Positions 10,191 to 21,644 of a stretch of 64,000 nt of DNA are shown here, one piece after another. The notes below the pieces were generated by a model. It did not search any database. It had not been told where the DNA came from and was given only the letters and a program-made list of their open reading frames with translations. The position numbers and the translations under genes were made by a program. Source of the DNA: Janthinobacterium sp. Marseille (lineage in GTDB: Bacteria > Pseudomonadota > Gammaproteobacteria > Burkholderiales > Burkholderiaceae_D); the NCBI RefSeq assembly GCF_000013625.1, contig NC_009659.1:3348001-3412000 (forward strand). The letters are read 5' to 3'. The first letter of the stretch is position 1; each line of letters opens with the position of its first letter.

Positions 10191-11915
10191 ATGGCTGCAG
10201 TCCTTCCTAGTTCGGCATCAAATAATGCAATGCCTGGCCTCGCCCGCGCACTCTTGCAAGCAGGGCGGCTGACGCAACAGCAAGCCGATACCATTTGTAA
10301 GCAAGCTGCCAACGAAAAGATCCCTTTTATCGACACCTTGCTGAAAAGCGAAGTGATCGATTCCGGCAAGCTCGCCGCCTTTTGCTCCGAGACTTTCGGT
10401 TATCCACTGTTGGACCTGGCGGCTTTCAATACCAGCCTGTTACCCGAAAAAATCCTGGATGCGAAGCTGATGCAGAGTCAGCACGTGATCGCATTGTCCA
10501 AACGCGGCAATAAGATCTCGGTTGCGATCTCGGACCCGACCAATTCGCAGGCGCTGGATCAAATCAAATTCCAGGCACAACTGGCGGTCGAACCCATCAT
10601 TGTCGACCACCTGACGCTGCTCAAAATCATTGAAAAACTGGGCCAGAGCGCCGAGCAAGGCTTGAATGAGCTGATAGGCGATGACCTCGACATCGACTTC
10701 ATTGAAGAAGAGCTGGCCGCACCCGTCGATGGCGGCACTGCTGATATCGACGATGCACCTATCGTCAAATTCCTGCAAAAAATCCTGGTCGATGCGATCA
10801 ACCTGGGCGCATCAGATTTGCACTTCGAACCGTTTGAAAAGTTTTACCGCATCCGCTTCCGCGTCGACGGCGTCCTGCGCGACATCGCGCAACCGCCGCT
10901 GGCGATCAAGGAAAAACTGGCATCACGCATCAAGGTTATTTCCAAGCTCGACATTTCGGAAAAACGCGTGCCGCAAGATGGCCGCATGAAGCTGGTGATG
11001 TCAAAAACCCGCTCCATCGATTTCCGTGTCAGCACGCTGCCCACCCTGTTCGGCGAAAAGATCGTCATGCGTATCCTCGACGGTTCGCAGGCGCAAATGG
11101 GGATCGAAGCGCTGGGTTACGACCCGGATCAAAAGGAAACCCTGCTCAATGCGATCCAACGTCCGTACGGCATGGTGCTGGTGACCGGCCCGACCGGCTC
11201 CGGCAAAACCGTTTCGCTGTACACCTGCCTGAATATCCTGAACAAACCCGGCATCAACATTTCGACCGCGGAAGACCCGGCCGAGATCAACCTGCCCGGA
11301 GTGAACCAAGTCAACGTCAATGACCGGGCCGGCCTGACCTTCCCGGTCGCGCTGAAAGCCTTCCTGCGGCAGGATCCGGACATCATCATGGTGGGTGAGA
11401 TCCGTGACCTGGAAACCGCCGACATCGCCATCAAGGCGGCGCAAACCGGCCATATGGTGTTCTCCACGTTGCATACCAACGATGCGCCGGCCACGCTGAC
11501 GCGCTTAATGAATATGGGCGTAGCACCGTTCAATATCGCATCGTCCGTTATCCTGATCACCGCACAACGCCTGGCGCGCCGCCTCTGCTCCTGCAAGCAA
11601 ACTACGGTGATCCCGGATGAGGCACTGCTGGAAGCCGGCTTTAGCGAAGAGGACCTGGACGGCACCTGGCTGCCTTACAAACCGGTCGGTTGCGAGCGTT
11701 GCAGCGGCAGCGGCTATAAGGGCCGGGTCGGCATTTATCAAATCATGCCGATCAGCGAAGAAATCGAAGGCATCATCCTGAACCACGGCACCTCGATGGA
11801 AATCGAAGCGCAAGCCAAGAAAGACGGCGTGCGCACCCTGCGTGAATCAGGCTTGGTGAAGGTCAAACTGGGACTGACCAGCCTGGAAGAAATTCTCGGC
11901 TGCACAAACGAATAG
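10191..11915 (+). CDS. pilB: Type IV pilus assembly ATPase PilB
   Basis: 574 residues. This cytoplasmic hexameric ATPase powers pilus extension. An MshEN-type N-terminal domain (roughly residues 20-150) precedes the secretion ATPase core. Walker A is GPTGSGKTVSLY, the Asp/Walker B region is PDIIMVGEIRDLETADIA, and the His box is STLHTNDAPATLTRL. A zinc-binding tetracysteine follows (CSCKQ and CERCSGSGYKGR). It starts the pilB-pilC-pilD-coaE-zapD-yacG block, with pilC 10 bases further on. The ATG at 10191 has only a weak ribosome binding site. Confidence 0.97.
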   Translation: MAAVLPSSASNNAMPGLARALLQAGRLTQQQADTICKQAANEKIPFIDTLLKSEVIDSGKLAAFCSETFGYPLLDLAAFNTSLLPEKILDAKLMQSQHVIALSKRGNKISVAISDPTNSQALDQIKFQAQLAVEPIIVDHLTLLKIIEKLGQSAEQGLNELIGDDLDIDFIEEELAAPVDGGTADIDDAPIVKFLQKILVDAINLGASDLHFEPFEKFYRIRFRVDGVLRDIAQPPLAIKEKLASRIKVISKLDISEKRVPQDGRMKLVMSKTRSIDFRVSTLPTLFGEKIVMRILDGSQAQMGIEALGYDPDQKETLLNAIQRPYGMVLVTGPTGSGKTVSLYTCLNILNKPGINISTAEDPAEINLPGVNQVNVNDRAGLTFPVALKAFLRQDPDIIMVGEIRDLETADIAIKAAQTGHMVFSTLHTNDAPATLTRLMNMGVAPFNIASSVILITAQRLARRLCSCKQTTVIPDEALLEAGFSEEDLDGTWLPYKPVGCERCSGSGYKGRVGIYQIMPISEEIEGIILNHGTSMEIEAQAKKDGVRTLRESGLVKVKLGLTSLEEILGCTNE

Positions 11916-11925
11916 AGGTCTATGC

Positions 11926-13158
11926 ATGGCAACATCCGCACGTAAGGTCGGAAGCACAACACTTTCCAAGGAATCCGTATTCGCATGGGAAGGAAAGGAC
12001 AAATCCGGCAAGATCGTGCGCGGCGAATTACGTGCCGGTGGCGAATCGGTAGTCAGCGCGACGCTGCGGCGCCAGGGCGTACTCGTCACCAAAGTCAAAA
12101 AGAAAAGCTATCGCAGTGGCAAGAAAGTCTCGGAAAAAGACATCACATTGTTTACACGCCAACTGGCCACCATGATGAAGGCCGGCGTGCCCTTACTGCA
12201 ATCCTTCGACATCGTCGCCAAGGGCAATGACAATCCTTCGGTTTCCAAGCTGGTACAGGACATACGCTCCGATGTCGAAACCGGTACCAGCCTGAACCAG
12301 GCCTTCCGTAAATTCCCGCTCTACTTCGATCCGCTGTTTTGCAATCTGGTCGGTGCCGGTGAACAGGCGGGTATCCTGGAAGACTTGCTGACCCGGCTTG
12401 CGATCTACAAGGAAAAAACCCTTGCGATCAAGGCCAAGATCAAGTCCGCGATGTTTTACCCGGTCTCTATCCTGGCCGTGGCTTTCATCGTGACGGCCGT
12501 CATCATGATATGGGTGGTTCCCGCCTTCAAGGAGGTCTTTACAAGTTTTGGTGCCGACCTGCCGGCCCCGACCTTGATGGTCATGGCCATGTCTGATTTC
12601 ATGGTAGCCAACTGGTACATCATTTTCGGCCTGCTGTTTGGCGGCCTCTACCTGTTCTTCCAGTCATGGAAGCGTTCACTCAAGATGCAACGCTCGATGG
12701 ACAAGCTGCTACTGAAACTACCCATCTTTGGCCCTGTCATCCGCAAGGCAACCATCGCGCGCTGGACACGCACCCTGGCCACCATGTTCGCCGCCGGTGT
12801 GCCGCTGGTCGAATCACTGGATTCAGTTGGCGGTGCCGCCGGCAATGCAGTTTATCTGGACGCCACCAAGCGCATACAAACCGAAGTCAGCACCGGCACC
12901 AGCCTCACCGTCGCGATGCAAAATTCCGACGTCTTCCCGAATATGGTGACGCAAATGGTCTCCATCGGTGAAGAATCAGGTTCCCTCGACAATATGCTGG
13001 GCAAGGTCGCCGACTTCTACGAAGAAGAAGTCGATGATGCCGTTGCTTCGCTTTCCAGCCTGATGGAACCACTGATTATGGTGATCCTCGGCGTCTTGAT
13101 CGGCGGCCTGGTGATTGCGATGTACCTGCCTATTTTCAAATTGGGTTCTGTGGTCTGA
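11926..13158 (+). CDS. pilC: Type IV pilus inner-membrane platform protein PilC
   Basis: 410 residues. It anchors the motor ATPases in the inner membrane and passes on conformational change to the pilins. It has two T2SSF/GspF domains, each with the pattern FTRQLATMMKAGVPLLQS and WTRTLATMFAAGVPLVESL, and three hydrophobic segments, at about residues 180-205, 225-245 and 385-405. The gene is spaced 10 bases from pilB and its TGA overlaps the ATG of pilD, so the three are one operon. Confidence 0.97.
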   Translation: MATSARKVGSTTLSKESVFAWEGKDKSGKIVRGELRAGGESVVSATLRRQGVLVTKVKKKSYRSGKKVSEKDITLFTRQLATMMKAGVPLLQSFDIVAKGNDNPSVSKLVQDIRSDVETGTSLNQAFRKFPLYFDPLFCNLVGAGEQAGILEDLLTRLAIYKEKTLAIKAKIKSAMFYPVSILAVAFIVTAVIMIWVVPAFKEVFTSFGADLPAPTLMVMAMSDFMVANWYIIFGLLFGGLYLFFQSWKRSLKMQRSMDKLLLKLPIFGPVIRKATIARWTRTLATMFAAGVPLVESLDSVGGAAGNAVYLDATKRIQTEVSTGTSLTVAMQNSDVFPNMVTQMVSIGEESGSLDNMLGKVADFYEEEVDDAVASLSSLMEPLIMVILGVLIGGLVIAMYLPIFKLGSVV

Positions 13159-14021
13159 TGATGGATTTACTTTGGTCTGCCCCTGCGGGCAGCGTATTGC
13201 CAGCCGTGCTGGCAGGCATTTTCGGTCTCTTGATAGGCAGCTTCCTCAACGTCGTGATTCACCGCATCCCAAAAATGATGCAGCGCGAATCGGACAATTA
13301 CGTCGCCAGTGAAAGCGGTCAGCCGCTGCCGCATGAAGACCGCTACAACCTGATCGTGCCGCGTTCGGCTTGCCCGCAATGCGGACATCAAATCAGCGCT
13401 CTGCAAAACATCCCTGTTATCAGCTATGTCGCGATAGGCGGCAAATGCACGGCCTGCAAAACCCCGATCTCGATACGCTATCCGATCATCGAATTGCTGA
13501 GCGGTCTCTTGTCGGCCTTCCTGATCTGGCACTTCGGCAGTGGCTGGCTGGGCCTGGGCACCCTGCTCTTCACCTATCTGCTGATCGCACTGACCTTCAT
13601 CGATGCCGATACGCAATTACTGCCGGACGACCTGACGCTGTCGCTGCTATGGCTGGGCCTGCTGATCAATTTGAATGCTACTTTTGTGCCGCTGCATGAA
13701 GCCGTAATCGGCGCCGCCGCCGGCTACCTCAGCCTGTGGTCGATTTATTGGCTGTTCAAGCTGCTGACCGGCAAGGAAGGCATGGGCTATGGCGACTTCA
13801 AACTGCTGGCGGCGCTCGGCGCCTGGCTCGGCTGGAAGATGCTGCCGGTCATCATTCTCCTGTCTTCGCTGGTCGGCGCAGTGGTCGGCATCGCCCTCAT
13901 CGTGCTGGCGAAACGCGGACGTGATATCCCGATTCCATTCGGCCCCTACCTCGCGGCGGCAGGCTTGATCGCTTTGGTGTACGGTAAGTCTTTGGCAGAA
14001 ACCTATCTGGGCTCTTATTAA
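13158..14021 (+). CDS. pilD: Prepilin leader peptidase/N-methyltransferase PilD
   Basis: 287 residues. This A24-family membrane protease cuts type IV prepilins and methylates the new N-terminus. The N-terminal cytoplasmic domain carries the zinc cysteines CPQC and CTAC. The two catalytic aspartates lie in [13 protein letters not shown] and [14 protein letters not shown]. Several hydrophobic segments follow. The ATG shares its A with the TGA of pilC. The end lies 4 bases before coaE. Confidence 0.97.
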   Translation: MMDLLWSAPAGSVLPAVLAGIFGLLIGSFLNVVIHRIPKMMQRESDNYVASESGQPLPHEDRYNLIVPRSACPQCGHQISALQNIPVISYVAIGGKCTACKTPISIRYPIIELLSGLLSAFLIWHFGSGWLGLGTLLFTYLLIALTFIDADTQLLPDDLTLSLLWLGLLINLNATFVPLHEAVIGAAAGYLSLWSIYWLFKLLTGKEGMGYGDFKLLAALGAWLGWKMLPVIILLSSLVGAVVGIALIVLAKRGRDIPIPFGPYLAAAGLIALVYGKSLAETYLGSY

Positions 14022-14025
14022 GCAC

Positions 14026-14652
14026 ATGGACGACCTCGGCACATTCGATCGCTTTTCCGTTGGCCTGACCGGTGGCATAGGCAGCGGCAAAAGCACGGTG
14101 GCCGACTTGTTTGCTGCACAGGGGGCGGCAGTCATCGATACCGACCTGATTGCGCATCAGTTGACCGCCGTCGGTGGCGCTGCAATCCCGGCCATTAAAG
14201 AAGCCTTCGGTGCCGAACTCATACTACCCGGCGGCGCCATGGACAGGGCCACAATGCGCGAACGCGTATTTGTCGATGCCAACGAAAAGAAGCGCCTGGA
14301 AGCCATCCTGTTTCCACTGATACGCCGCGCCACGCGCGAGGCGGCGGAACAGGCCGAGGGCGCTTACCTGCTATTCGTCGTGCCACTGTTGGTGGAGTCC
14401 GGCCTGTGGCAACAACGCGTATCGCGCGTACTGACGATTGACTGCTCTGAAGAAGTGCAGATAGCCCGTGTGATGCAACGCAATAATTTGAGTGAAACAC
14501 AGGTTCGCGCCATCATCGCCAGCCAGGCCAGCCGCGCCGCCAGGCTGGCCGCAGCCGACGACGTGGTCAGTAACGAAGGTGATAGCGCTGCGCTATTACC
14601 CCAGGTAGCACGCCTGCATCAGATGTATATGAACCTGGCCCAGGCCAAGTGA
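14026..14652 (+). CDS. coaE: Dephospho-CoA kinase
   Basis: 208 residues. It phosphorylates the 3' hydroxyl of dephospho-CoA, the last step of CoA synthesis. The P-loop is [14 protein letters not shown], near residues 16-29, and the LID/substrate region is in [25 protein letters not shown]. pilD-coaE-zapD-yacG is a common block in beta- and gammaproteobacteria and supports the call. Confidence 0.96.
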   Translation: MDDLGTFDRFSVGLTGGIGSGKSTVADLFAAQGAAVIDTDLIAHQLTAVGGAAIPAIKEAFGAELILPGGAMDRATMRERVFVDANEKKRLEAILFPLIRRATREAAEQAEGAYLLFVVPLLVESGLWQQRVSRVLTIDCSEEVQIARVMQRNNLSETQVRAIIASQASRAARLAAADDVVSNEGDSAALLPQVARLHQMYMNLAQAK

Positions 14653-14841
14653 ACGTTCGCGCTGCAATGCTGTCTTAGCTGCAATCCTGCGCCAGGTTCA
14701 GCATAAAACCAGAATAAAATCGAAGGCCGTTTTAATGAAAGCCAAACAAAATCGTTGCTTCATTTGTATTTTGTCGCGGCTTCGTTCAGAATCACACCAT
14801 TAGCTCGTATTGCCCGGTTTTAACTTTAAAGGGATGCCACT

Positions 14842-15597
14842 TTGATTGTCTACGAATACCCTTTCAACGAGCGTATTCGCACGTTGTTGCGGCTAGAAGA
14901 CCTATACGAGAAATTCGCTTTCTTTATCGGTCAAGACCATCCGCAGCATCACCACGTTGCCCTTGCCACCATGTTCGAAATGCTGGAGGTGGCTGGTCGC
15001 GCCGATCTCAAATCGGATCTCTTGCAAGAGCTGGAACGTCAAAAGCAAACCCTACTCGGTTTTAAATCCAATCCGAACGTCGAAGCAGAAATGCTGGATG
15101 CGATCCTGTTTGACCTGGATCGCATCAGCGCCGCCCTGATCGCCTCGCAAGGCAAAACCGGCCAGCACATCCGTGAAAACGAATGGCTGATGAGCATACG
15201 TGGCCGCACCATCATCCCGGGCGGTGCCTGCGAGTTCGATTTGCCCTCGTATTACGCATGGCAACACGATTCGGCAGAACAGCGCCTGGCGGACATCCAT
15301 AAATGGTTCACCCCGCTGGCCCCCCTCTTCGATGCGATCGGTATGGTCTTGCGCCTGCTGCGCGAATCCGGTCGCCCGGTCAAAATGATTGCGCAAACCG
15401 GCAGCTACCAGCAGATGCTGCAGGGCAAGGCTTACCAGATGCTGCGCCTGAATATAGATGAAGCGCTGGGTGCCATTCCCGAGATCTCCGCCAACAAATA
15501 CATGCTGTGGATACGCTTTACATCACAGGATGGCGACATGAAGCCGAAAGCCTTCGAAGGCGATGTGCCTTTTGAACTGAGCTTGTGCAGCTTCTAA
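14842..15597 (+). CDS. zapD: Cell division protein ZapD
   Basis: 251 residues, formerly DUF1342. ZapD binds the C-terminal tail of FtsZ and cross-links protofilaments. It starts with a TTG ([19 protein letters not shown]) preceded by AAAGGGA; the N-terminal sequence matches the family closely. Signature stretches are [15 protein letters not shown] and [15 protein letters not shown]. It lies 189 bases after coaE and 17 bases before yacG. Confidence 0.93.
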   Translation: MIVYEYPFNERIRTLLRLEDLYEKFAFFIGQDHPQHHHVALATMFEMLEVAGRADLKSDLLQELERQKQTLLGFKSNPNVEAEMLDAILFDLDRISAALIASQGKTGQHIRENEWLMSIRGRTIIPGGACEFDLPSYYAWQHDSAEQRLADIHKWFTPLAPLFDAIGMVLRLLRESGRPVKMIAQTGSYQQMLQGKAYQMLRLNIDEALGAIPEISANKYMLWIRFTSQDGDMKPKAFEGDVPFELSLCSF

Positions 15598-15614
15598 GAA
15601 TTCCGGATTGAATT

Positions 15615-15809
15615 ATGGTTACGACAGTCAATTGCCCAACCTGCGGCACAAAAGTGGAATGGACGGAGCTGAGCAAATTCCGCCCTTTCTGTTCCAACCG
15701 CTGCAAACAGATCGACCTGGGTGCCTGGGCTGAAGAAAAGTATGTGATTCCGGTGGTCAATCCGCTGGATGACCTGGATGATGATTTACCGCCTCCGCCG
15801 CAGCCCTGA
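15615..15809 (+). CDS. yacG: DNA gyrase inhibitor/zinc-binding protein YacG
   Basis: 64 residues. The family pattern C-x2-C-x15-C-x3-C is complete (CPTC and CSNRC), followed by [12 protein letters not shown]. In E. coli YacG binds GyrB and inhibits it. Zinc ligands and the position right after zapD support the call. The acidic, Pro-rich C-terminus [13 protein letters not shown] is typical. Confidence 0.95.
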   Translation: MVTTVNCPTCGTKVEWTELSKFRPFCSNRCKQIDLGAWAEEKYVIPVVNPLDDLDDDLPPPPQP

Positions 15810-15825
15810 ATCCCTGTACTGAGCC

Positions 15826-16245
15826 TTAGGCGGATGCCGCCGGATAACGCAGCTTATCCAGCCATTCAATCAGCGGTATCGTCGCCGGCAGCAACGGCTC
15901 CACCCCCACACTACCCTGCCATGCAAAGGCCTGGTTTTCCAGGCTCTGCGGTTCGCCACGCCATTGCTGGCTGATGTAGAAATGCAGGCGCACATGCGCG
16001 TGCGGATACACATGCTCGACGCCGCACCATGGCTCTGCTGTCAGTACTTCCACGCCCAGCTCTTCGACAAATTCACGCTTCAACGCATCGAGGATGGCTT
16101 CTCCGGCTTCGACCTTCCCGCCCGGGAATTCCCAGTAACCGGCATACGGTTTGCCGTCCGGCCGCTGCCCGAGCAAGACATCGCCATTCGGCTTCATCAA
16201 AATACCTACGGCGACATCAATGGGAGTTGATTTGATTTCAGACAT
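15826..16245 (-). CDS. MutT-type Nudix hydrolase (8-oxo-dGTP diphosphatase)
   Basis: 139 residues. The Nudix box reads GGKVEAGEAILDALKREF followed by VEELG. The N-terminus DVAVGILMKPNGDVLLGQRP is typical of MutT, which clears oxidised dGTP from the nucleotide pool. The gene converges with yacG at a 16-base gap and follows the DUF815 ATPase on the same strand. The substrate is inferred from family and context; the symbol mutT is likely but not proven. Confidence 0.9.
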   Translation of the reverse strand: MSEIKSTPIDVAVGILMKPNGDVLLGQRPDGKPYAGYWEFPGGKVEAGEAILDALKREFVEELGVEVLTAEPWCGVEHVYPHAHVRLHFYISQQWRGEPQSLENQAFAWQGSVGVEPLLPATIPLIEWLDKLRYPAASA

Positions 16246-16319
16246 GGCAGCAGCTTAAGAGATACGAATCAGGAAGGCATGCCCGGCACAGCCAGGCACG
16301 CGCTCGAAGTGGCTTGTCC

Positions 16320-17195
16320 TTACTTGGGCATTTTACCGGCGTGGTCCTTGGCGAATTGCCAGGCCACCCGACCCGAGCGCGAACCGCGTTGCAAGGCCCA
16401 CTGCAAGGCTTCGGTACGCGCCTCTTCTATCTGTTGTGGATTGCAGCCGAAATGCTTGAGCCAATGCGCAACGATATCCAGATAATCGTCCTGGCGGAAT
16501 GGATAGAAAGTCACCCACAGGCCGAAACGCTCAGACAGTGAGATTTTCTCTTCCACTGTTTCGCCCGGATGCAGGTCACCATTGTCATCAGTCTTGTAAC
16601 CTGCATTGTCCGACATGCGTTCCGGCAGCAAGTGGCGACGGTTCGATGTCGCGTAGATCAGCACATTGTCGGATTGCGCGGAGATGCTGCCATCCAGCGC
16701 AACCTTCAAGGCCTTGTAACCGCCTTCGCCTTCTTCAAACGACAAGTCGTCACAGAAGATGATGAAACGTTCCGGGCGACCGGCTACCAGGTCCACGATA
16801 TCGGCCAGATCGCCGAGATCATCCTTGTCGACTTCGATCAGGCGCAAACCCTGGTCGGCAAACTGGTTCAGGCAAGCCTTGATCAATGAAGACTTGCCGG
16901 TACCACGGGCACCGGTCAGCAATACATTATTGGCCGGCACGCCTTCGACGAACTGCCGGGTGTTTTGCTCTATCTGTTGCTTTTGCGGGCCGATATTGTG
17001 CAGGTCGGTCAAGGCGATAGGCGACAGGTGCGCCACCGGTTGCAGGTACCCGCGACCATTCTTGCCGCTGGATTTGCGCCAGCGAAAGGCAATCCCGGCA
17101 TTCCAGTCCGGTGTCGGCACCGCCGGTGGCAGGATGGATTCGAGACGCTCGAGCAAGGCTTCGGCACGGATTAAAAACTGGTCAAGTTGGGTCAT
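16320..17195 (-). CDS. DUF815-type AAA ATPase
   Basis: 291 residues. Walker A is GARGTGKSSLIKACL and Walker B is RFIIFCDDLSFEEGE, inside a P-loop domain close to the DnaA/AAA type (DUF815). The N-terminal 60 residues are less conserved (FRWRKSSGKNGRGYL). The cellular role is unknown. It lies between argJ and the mutT-like gene on the same strand, and that neighbourhood is typical of Burkholderiales. Confidence 0.9.
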   Translation of the reverse strand: MTQLDQFLIRAEALLERLESILPPAVPTPDWNAGIAFRWRKSSGKNGRGYLQPVAHLSPIALTDLHNIGPQKQQIEQNTRQFVEGVPANNVLLTGARGTGKSSLIKACLNQFADQGLRLIEVDKDDLGDLADIVDLVAGRPERFIIFCDDLSFEEGEGGYKALKVALDGSISAQSDNVLIYATSNRRHLLPERMSDNAGYKTDDNGDLHPGETVEEKISLSERFGLWVTFYPFRQDDYLDIVAHWLKHFGCNPQQIEEARTEALQWALQRGSRSGRVAWQFAKDHAGKMPK

Positions 17196-17247
17196 CGTGA
17201 TTCACTAATTAAATTTGTTAGCAAGGCTGCATGGCAGCCTCACAAAA

Positions 17248-18483
17248 TCAGGAACGGTAATCGGCGTTGATCGTCACATACTCATGCGACAGGTCACAGG
17301 TCCAGATGGTGGCATCAGCCTGGCCACGGCCCAGTTTGACGCGTACCGTGATTTCACTTTGCTTCATCACGCGCTGGCCATCCGCTTCCTGGTAATCCGG
17401 ATTGCGTCCACCGTTTTTCGCGACCCAGACGTCATCCAGGTACAGGTTCAGGGTCGTCACATCGAGATCGTCAACGCCTGCATAGCCGATGGCGGCCAGG
17501 ATACGACCAAGGTTAGGATCCGAGGCAAAGAAAGCGGTTTTCACCAGCGGCGAATGTGCAATCGAGTAGGCGATCTTGCGGCACTCTTCGACGTTACGGC
17601 CCTCTTCTACTGTGACCGTAATGAATTTGGTTGCGCCTTCGCCATCGCGCACGATCATTTGCGCCAGCTCCTGTGACAAGCCCAGTACTGCAGCCGCCAG
17701 GGCCTGGTATTCCGGCGTATCGATGGCATTGACTTCAACGCTGGAGGCACCCGTCGCAATCACGATGAAGGAGTCATTGGTCGAGGTATCGCCATCGATA
17801 GTGATGCAGTTGAACGAGCGATTCGCTACTTCCTTGGTCAAATGATCGAGTACCGGCTGTGCGACTTTTGCATCCATCGCCATGAAGCCCAGCATGGTCG
17901 CCATGTTTGGCTTGATCATGCCCGCGCCTTTGCTGATGCCTGTCAATGTGATGGTCTGGCCGTTAATGCTGACCTGACGCGACGCCGCTTTAGGCTGGGT
18001 GTCGGTGGTCATGATGGACAAGGCCGCGTTATGCCAGTTATCCGAATTCAGGTTGGAGATAGCCTGCGGCAAGCCTGCTTTCAGGCGTTCTATCGGCAAA
18101 GGCTCGAGAATCACGCCGGTCGAAAATGGCAGGATTTGAGCTGCGTCGCAGCCAAGCAAACCCGCCAGTGCGGTACAGGTCGCCTTGGCGTCGGCCAAGC
18201 CGGTTTCACCGGTTCCGGCATTCGCATTACCGGTATTGATCACGAGTGCGCGTATAGGCGCGCCGGCTTGCAGCTTGCCCAGATGTTCTTTACAGACTTG
18301 CACTGGCGCTGCGCAAAAACGATTTTGCGTAAACACACCCGCCACGGTTGCGGTCGGTGCCAGCTTCATGACCAGCACATCCTTGCGATTGGCTTTGCGT
18401 ATGCCTGCCTCGGCATGGCCGAGTTCGATACCGGCTACAGCGGTCAGATTTTCAGGAATAGGGAGAGGAAGATTAACGGCCAT
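17248..18483 (-). CDS. argJ: Bifunctional glutamate N-acetyltransferase / N-acetylglutamate synthase ArgJ
   Basis: 411 residues. It transfers the acetyl group of N-acetylornithine to glutamate in the cyclic arginine pathway. The family self-cleaves between Ala and Thr, here in [16 protein letters not shown], to make alpha and beta chains; the new N-terminal Thr is the nucleophile. GGRNPDYQ and the ending [11 protein letters not shown] are also typical. It lies upstream of the DUF815 ATPase with a 52-base gap. Confidence 0.97.
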   Translation of the reverse strand: MAVNLPLPIPENLTAVAGIELGHAEAGIRKANRKDVLVMKLAPTATVAGVFTQNRFCAAPVQVCKEHLGKLQAGAPIRALVINTGNANAGTGETGLADAKATCTALAGLLGCDAAQILPFSTGVILEPLPIERLKAGLPQAISNLNSDNWHNAALSIMTTDTQPKAASRQVSINGQTITLTGISKGAGMIKPNMATMLGFMAMDAKVAQPVLDHLTKEVANRSFNCITIDGDTSTNDSFIVIATGASSVEVNAIDTPEYQALAAAVLGLSQELAQMIVRDGEGATKFITVTVEEGRNVEECRKIAYSIAHSPLVKTAFFASDPNLGRILAAIGYAGVDDLDVTTLNLYLDDVWVAKNGGRNPDYQEADGQRVMKQSEITVRVKLGRGQADATIWTCDLSHEYVTINADYRS

Positions 18484-18595
18484 CGCAAGTTTTCTATATC
18501 AGAGGGTTAATAAAACAGGCTACAAATCAGATCAATATTGTAATCGTTAGCGGATGATTGCATTTATCAGGCTAACAAGCCGACTACCAAAGCAA

Positions 18596-18618
18596 AAGGG
18601 CGGGATAAGCCCGCCCTT
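18596..18618 (-). terminator. Intrinsic terminator after secA
   Basis: On the minus strand, perfect stem AAGGGCGGG / CCCGCCCTT with a 5-base loop, then TTGCTTT. It lies about 25 bases after the secA stop. Confidence 0.8.
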
Positions 18619-18643
18619 CCGGTTTCAGTCCTTCAAGCCGCTA

Positions 18644-21406
18644 TTATGCGAGGCGACCATGGCATTGCTTGTACTTCTTGCCACTACCACAAGGGCATGG
18701 ATCGTTGCGACCGACCTTAGGCAAGGCATTCACCTGCGTCTGGTTGGCTTCGCTTGCCACTGCGGTCGGTGCCAGCAATTCTTCCGGCGCTGCGTCGGCA
18801 TCGAAATCAGCATGTTGATAATGAACGTTTTCCACATGCGATTGCGACAACTGCTCTTCAGCCGCGTCGATTTCTTCACGCGACTGGATGCGCACCGTCA
18901 TCACGATCTTGACGACTTCATCCTTGATCAGGTTCAGCATCTGACCGAACAATTCAAACGCTTCGCGCTTGTATTCCTGCTTAGGATTCTTCTGTGCATA
19001 ACCACGCAGATGGATACCTTGACGCAGATGATCAAGTGCCGCCAGATGTTCGCGCCAGTGTGAATCAACTGCCTGCAACATCACGCTGCGTTCAAAGCCG
19101 GCAAATGCTTCCTTGCCGACGATCTCAATTTTCTCTGCATAGACGTCGTCAGTGAACTTTAGCAAACGTTCCAGCATTTCTTCATCAGTGATGGTCGGCT
19201 CTGCTTCCAGTACCTTGGCCAGTGAGAAATCAAGCTTCCATTCGTCGCGCAGCACGGCGTCGAGTCCCGGCAGATCCCATTGTTCTTCCATCGATTGTTC
19301 TGGCACATAGGTGCGGAACAAATCGCTGAATACGCCCTGGCGCAATGAAGTAATCATTTCGGAAACATCAGTCGTTTCCAGCAATTCATTACGCTGCTGA
19401 TAAATCACTTTACGCTGGTCATTGGCGACGTCATCGTATTCGAGCAATTGCTTACGAATATCGAAGTTGCGTGCTTCCACCTTGCGCTGAGCCGATTCAA
19501 TCGAGCGCGACACGATACCGGCTTCGATCGGCTCGCCTTCCGGCATTTTCAGGCGATCCATGATCGCGCGTACACGGTCACCGGCAAAGATACGCAGCAA
19601 GGCGTCATCCAGCGACAGGTAGAAACGCGAGGAGCCCGGATCACCCTGGCGACCGGAACGACCGCGCAACTGGTTATCCACGCGACGCGATTCGTGACGT
19701 TCGGTACCGATGATATGCAGGCCGCCGGCGTTCACCACATGATCATGCAGCGATTGCCATTCTTCACGCAGTTTTTGCGCTTGCGCAGCCTTGTCGGCAT
19801 CGCTCAAGGCATCATTGGCTTCGATGATCTGTACTTGTTTGGCAACGTTACCGCCAAGGACGATATCGGTACCGCGACCGGCCATATTGGTCGCAATGGT
19901 GATTGCCTTCGGACGACCCGCCTGCGCAATGATTTCCGCTTCGCGTGCATGCTGTTTCGCATTCAGCACGTTATGCGGCAATTTGGCTTTGGTCAGGATG
20001 CCGGACAGCAGTTCCGAATTTTCAATCGAGGTCGTACCCACCAGTACCGGCTGGCCACGCTCGTAGCAATCCTGAATATCCTTCAGCATCGCGCCGTATT
20101 TTTCATCCGACGATTTGTAAACCTGATCCTGGCGATCCTTGCGTTGGCTAGGACGGTTCGGTGGAATGACGACGGTTTCCAGTTTGTAGATTTCCTGGAA
20201 TTCGTAGGCTTCCGTATCCGCCGTACCGGTCATGCCGGACAGCTTGCTATACATACGGAAGTAATTCTGGAAGGTGATCGATGCCAGCGTCTGGTTTTCG
20301 TTCTGGATCTTGACGTGTTCCTTCGCTTCCACCGCCTGGTGCAAGCCTTCGGACCAGCGACGACCGGTCATCAGGCGGCCGGTGAATTCATCGACGATCA
20401 CCACTTCGCCGTTTTGCACCACGTAGTGCTGATCCTTGTGATACAGCGTATGCGCGCGCAGGGCAGCGTACAAATGATGGATCAGCGTAATGTTGGCGGC
20501 GTCATACAGCGATGCGCCTTCCGGCAGCAAACCCATGCGGGTCAGGATTTGTTCGGCTTTTTCGTGGCCGGCTTCGGTCAGCAAGACCTGATGGGATTTT
20601 TCATCCTTGGTGTAGTCGCCCGGCACTTCAATCTTGCCTTTGCCATCCGGTGTTTCTTCACCGATTTGCAAGGACAGTAGCGGCGGCACTTCATTAATCT
20701 TGTGGTACAGGTCGGTGTGGTTCTCAGCCTGGCCGGAAATGATCAGCGGGGTACGTGCTTCATCGATCAGGATCGAATCGACTTCATCGACAATCGCGTA
20801 ATGCAGGCCACGCTGCACACGATCGCCGGTGTCGTAGACCATGTTATCGCGCAGATAATCAAAGCCGAATTCGTTGTTGGTACCGTAGGTGATATCAGCG
20901 TTGTAAGCGGTCTGCTTGGCTTCGTGATCGATTTGCGACAGGTTGATACCGGTCGTCAGGCCGAGCCAGCCATACAAGGTGCTCATCCATTCGGCATCGC
21001 GTTGTGCCAGATAATCATTGACGGTTACCACGTGCACGCCTTTGGCAGCCAGTGCATTGAGGTAGGCTGGCAGCGTCGCCATCAGGGTTTTACCCTCACC
21101 CGTACCCATTTCGGCGATCTTGCCGTAGTGCAGCGCCATGCCGCCTATCAGCTGCACGTCGAAGTGACGCATCTTGAGGATGCGCTTGCTGGCCTCGCGG
21201 CAGACGGCAAATGCTTCCGGCAGGAGCTTGTCGATATCTTCGCCCTTGGCGAGACGTTCCTTGAATTCCGGAGTCTTGGCCTTCAAGGCCTCGTCGGACA
21301 ATTGTTCCAGCGCCGGTTCAAGAGCATTGATTTCACGAACGGTCTTCTGGTATTGCTTGAGTAAGCGCTGATTGCGGCTACCGAAAATCTGAGTCAGTAA
21401 TGACAT
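18644..21406 (-). CDS. secA: Preprotein translocase ATPase SecA
   Basis: 920 residues, full length. SecA pushes unfolded preproteins through SecYEG. Walker A is [16 protein letters not shown]. The DEVD box is [18 protein letters not shown], and the second motor domain has [15 protein letters not shown]. The C-terminal zinc-binding SecB site is intact ([17 protein letters not shown]). It stands alone between argJ and the M23 peptidase and ends in a terminator. Confidence 0.99.
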   Translation of the reverse strand: MSLLTQIFGSRNQRLLKQYQKTVREINALEPALEQLSDEALKAKTPEFKERLAKGEDIDKLLPEAFAVCREASKRILKMRHFDVQLIGGMALHYGKIAEMGTGEGKTLMATLPAYLNALAAKGVHVVTVNDYLAQRDAEWMSTLYGWLGLTTGINLSQIDHEAKQTAYNADITYGTNNEFGFDYLRDNMVYDTGDRVQRGLHYAIVDEVDSILIDEARTPLIISGQAENHTDLYHKINEVPPLLSLQIGEETPDGKGKIEVPGDYTKDEKSHQVLLTEAGHEKAEQILTRMGLLPEGASLYDAANITLIHHLYAALRAHTLYHKDQHYVVQNGEVVIVDEFTGRLMTGRRWSEGLHQAVEAKEHVKIQNENQTLASITFQNYFRMYSKLSGMTGTADTEAYEFQEIYKLETVVIPPNRPSQRKDRQDQVYKSSDEKYGAMLKDIQDCYERGQPVLVGTTSIENSELLSGILTKAKLPHNVLNAKQHAREAEIIAQAGRPKAITIATNMAGRGTDIVLGGNVAKQVQIIEANDALSDADKAAQAQKLREEWQSLHDHVVNAGGLHIIGTERHESRRVDNQLRGRSGRQGDPGSSRFYLSLDDALLRIFAGDRVRAIMDRLKMPEGEPIEAGIVSRSIESAQRKVEARNFDIRKQLLEYDDVANDQRKVIYQQRNELLETTDVSEMITSLRQGVFSDLFRTYVPEQSMEEQWDLPGLDAVLRDEWKLDFSLAKVLEAEPTITDEEMLERLLKFTDDVYAEKIEIVGKEAFAGFERSVMLQAVDSHWREHLAALDHLRQGIHLRGYAQKNPKQEYKREAFELFGQMLNLIKDEVVKIVMTVRIQSREEIDAAEEQLSQSHVENVHYQHADFDADAAPEELLAPTAVASEANQTQVNALPKVGRNDPCPCGSGKKYKQCHGRLA

Positions 21407-21610
21407 GCTTGGATTCTAAAAAAGGCGCCTTGAAACAACCTGATGCAGCAAGCTATGGCTTGACCCGCATCGAATTGGGCTTGGGCTAAATGGTGGATTT
21501 TATCATGTCGTTTCCAGCATATTGGGCTTATCAGTCCGGAAACAATAGCTTTTGCAAAAAGCTGTGCCTGATCTGACCCATCAGGCGGGCTTTTGTTCGT
21601 TCCAAAAGCA

Positions 21611-21639
21611 AAAAACCCGCTGTTTCAAGACAAGCGGGT
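21611..21639 (-). terminator. Intrinsic terminator after the M23 peptidase gene
   Basis: On the minus strand, stem ACCCGCT / AGCGGGT with an 11-base loop followed by TTTTT, a few bases after the stop at 21645. Confidence 0.85.
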
Positions 21640-21644
21640 GTAGC

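Noticed and set aside
19448..20680. 410-codon frame antisense to secA
   Set aside because: Lies wholly inside secA; same kind of shadow.
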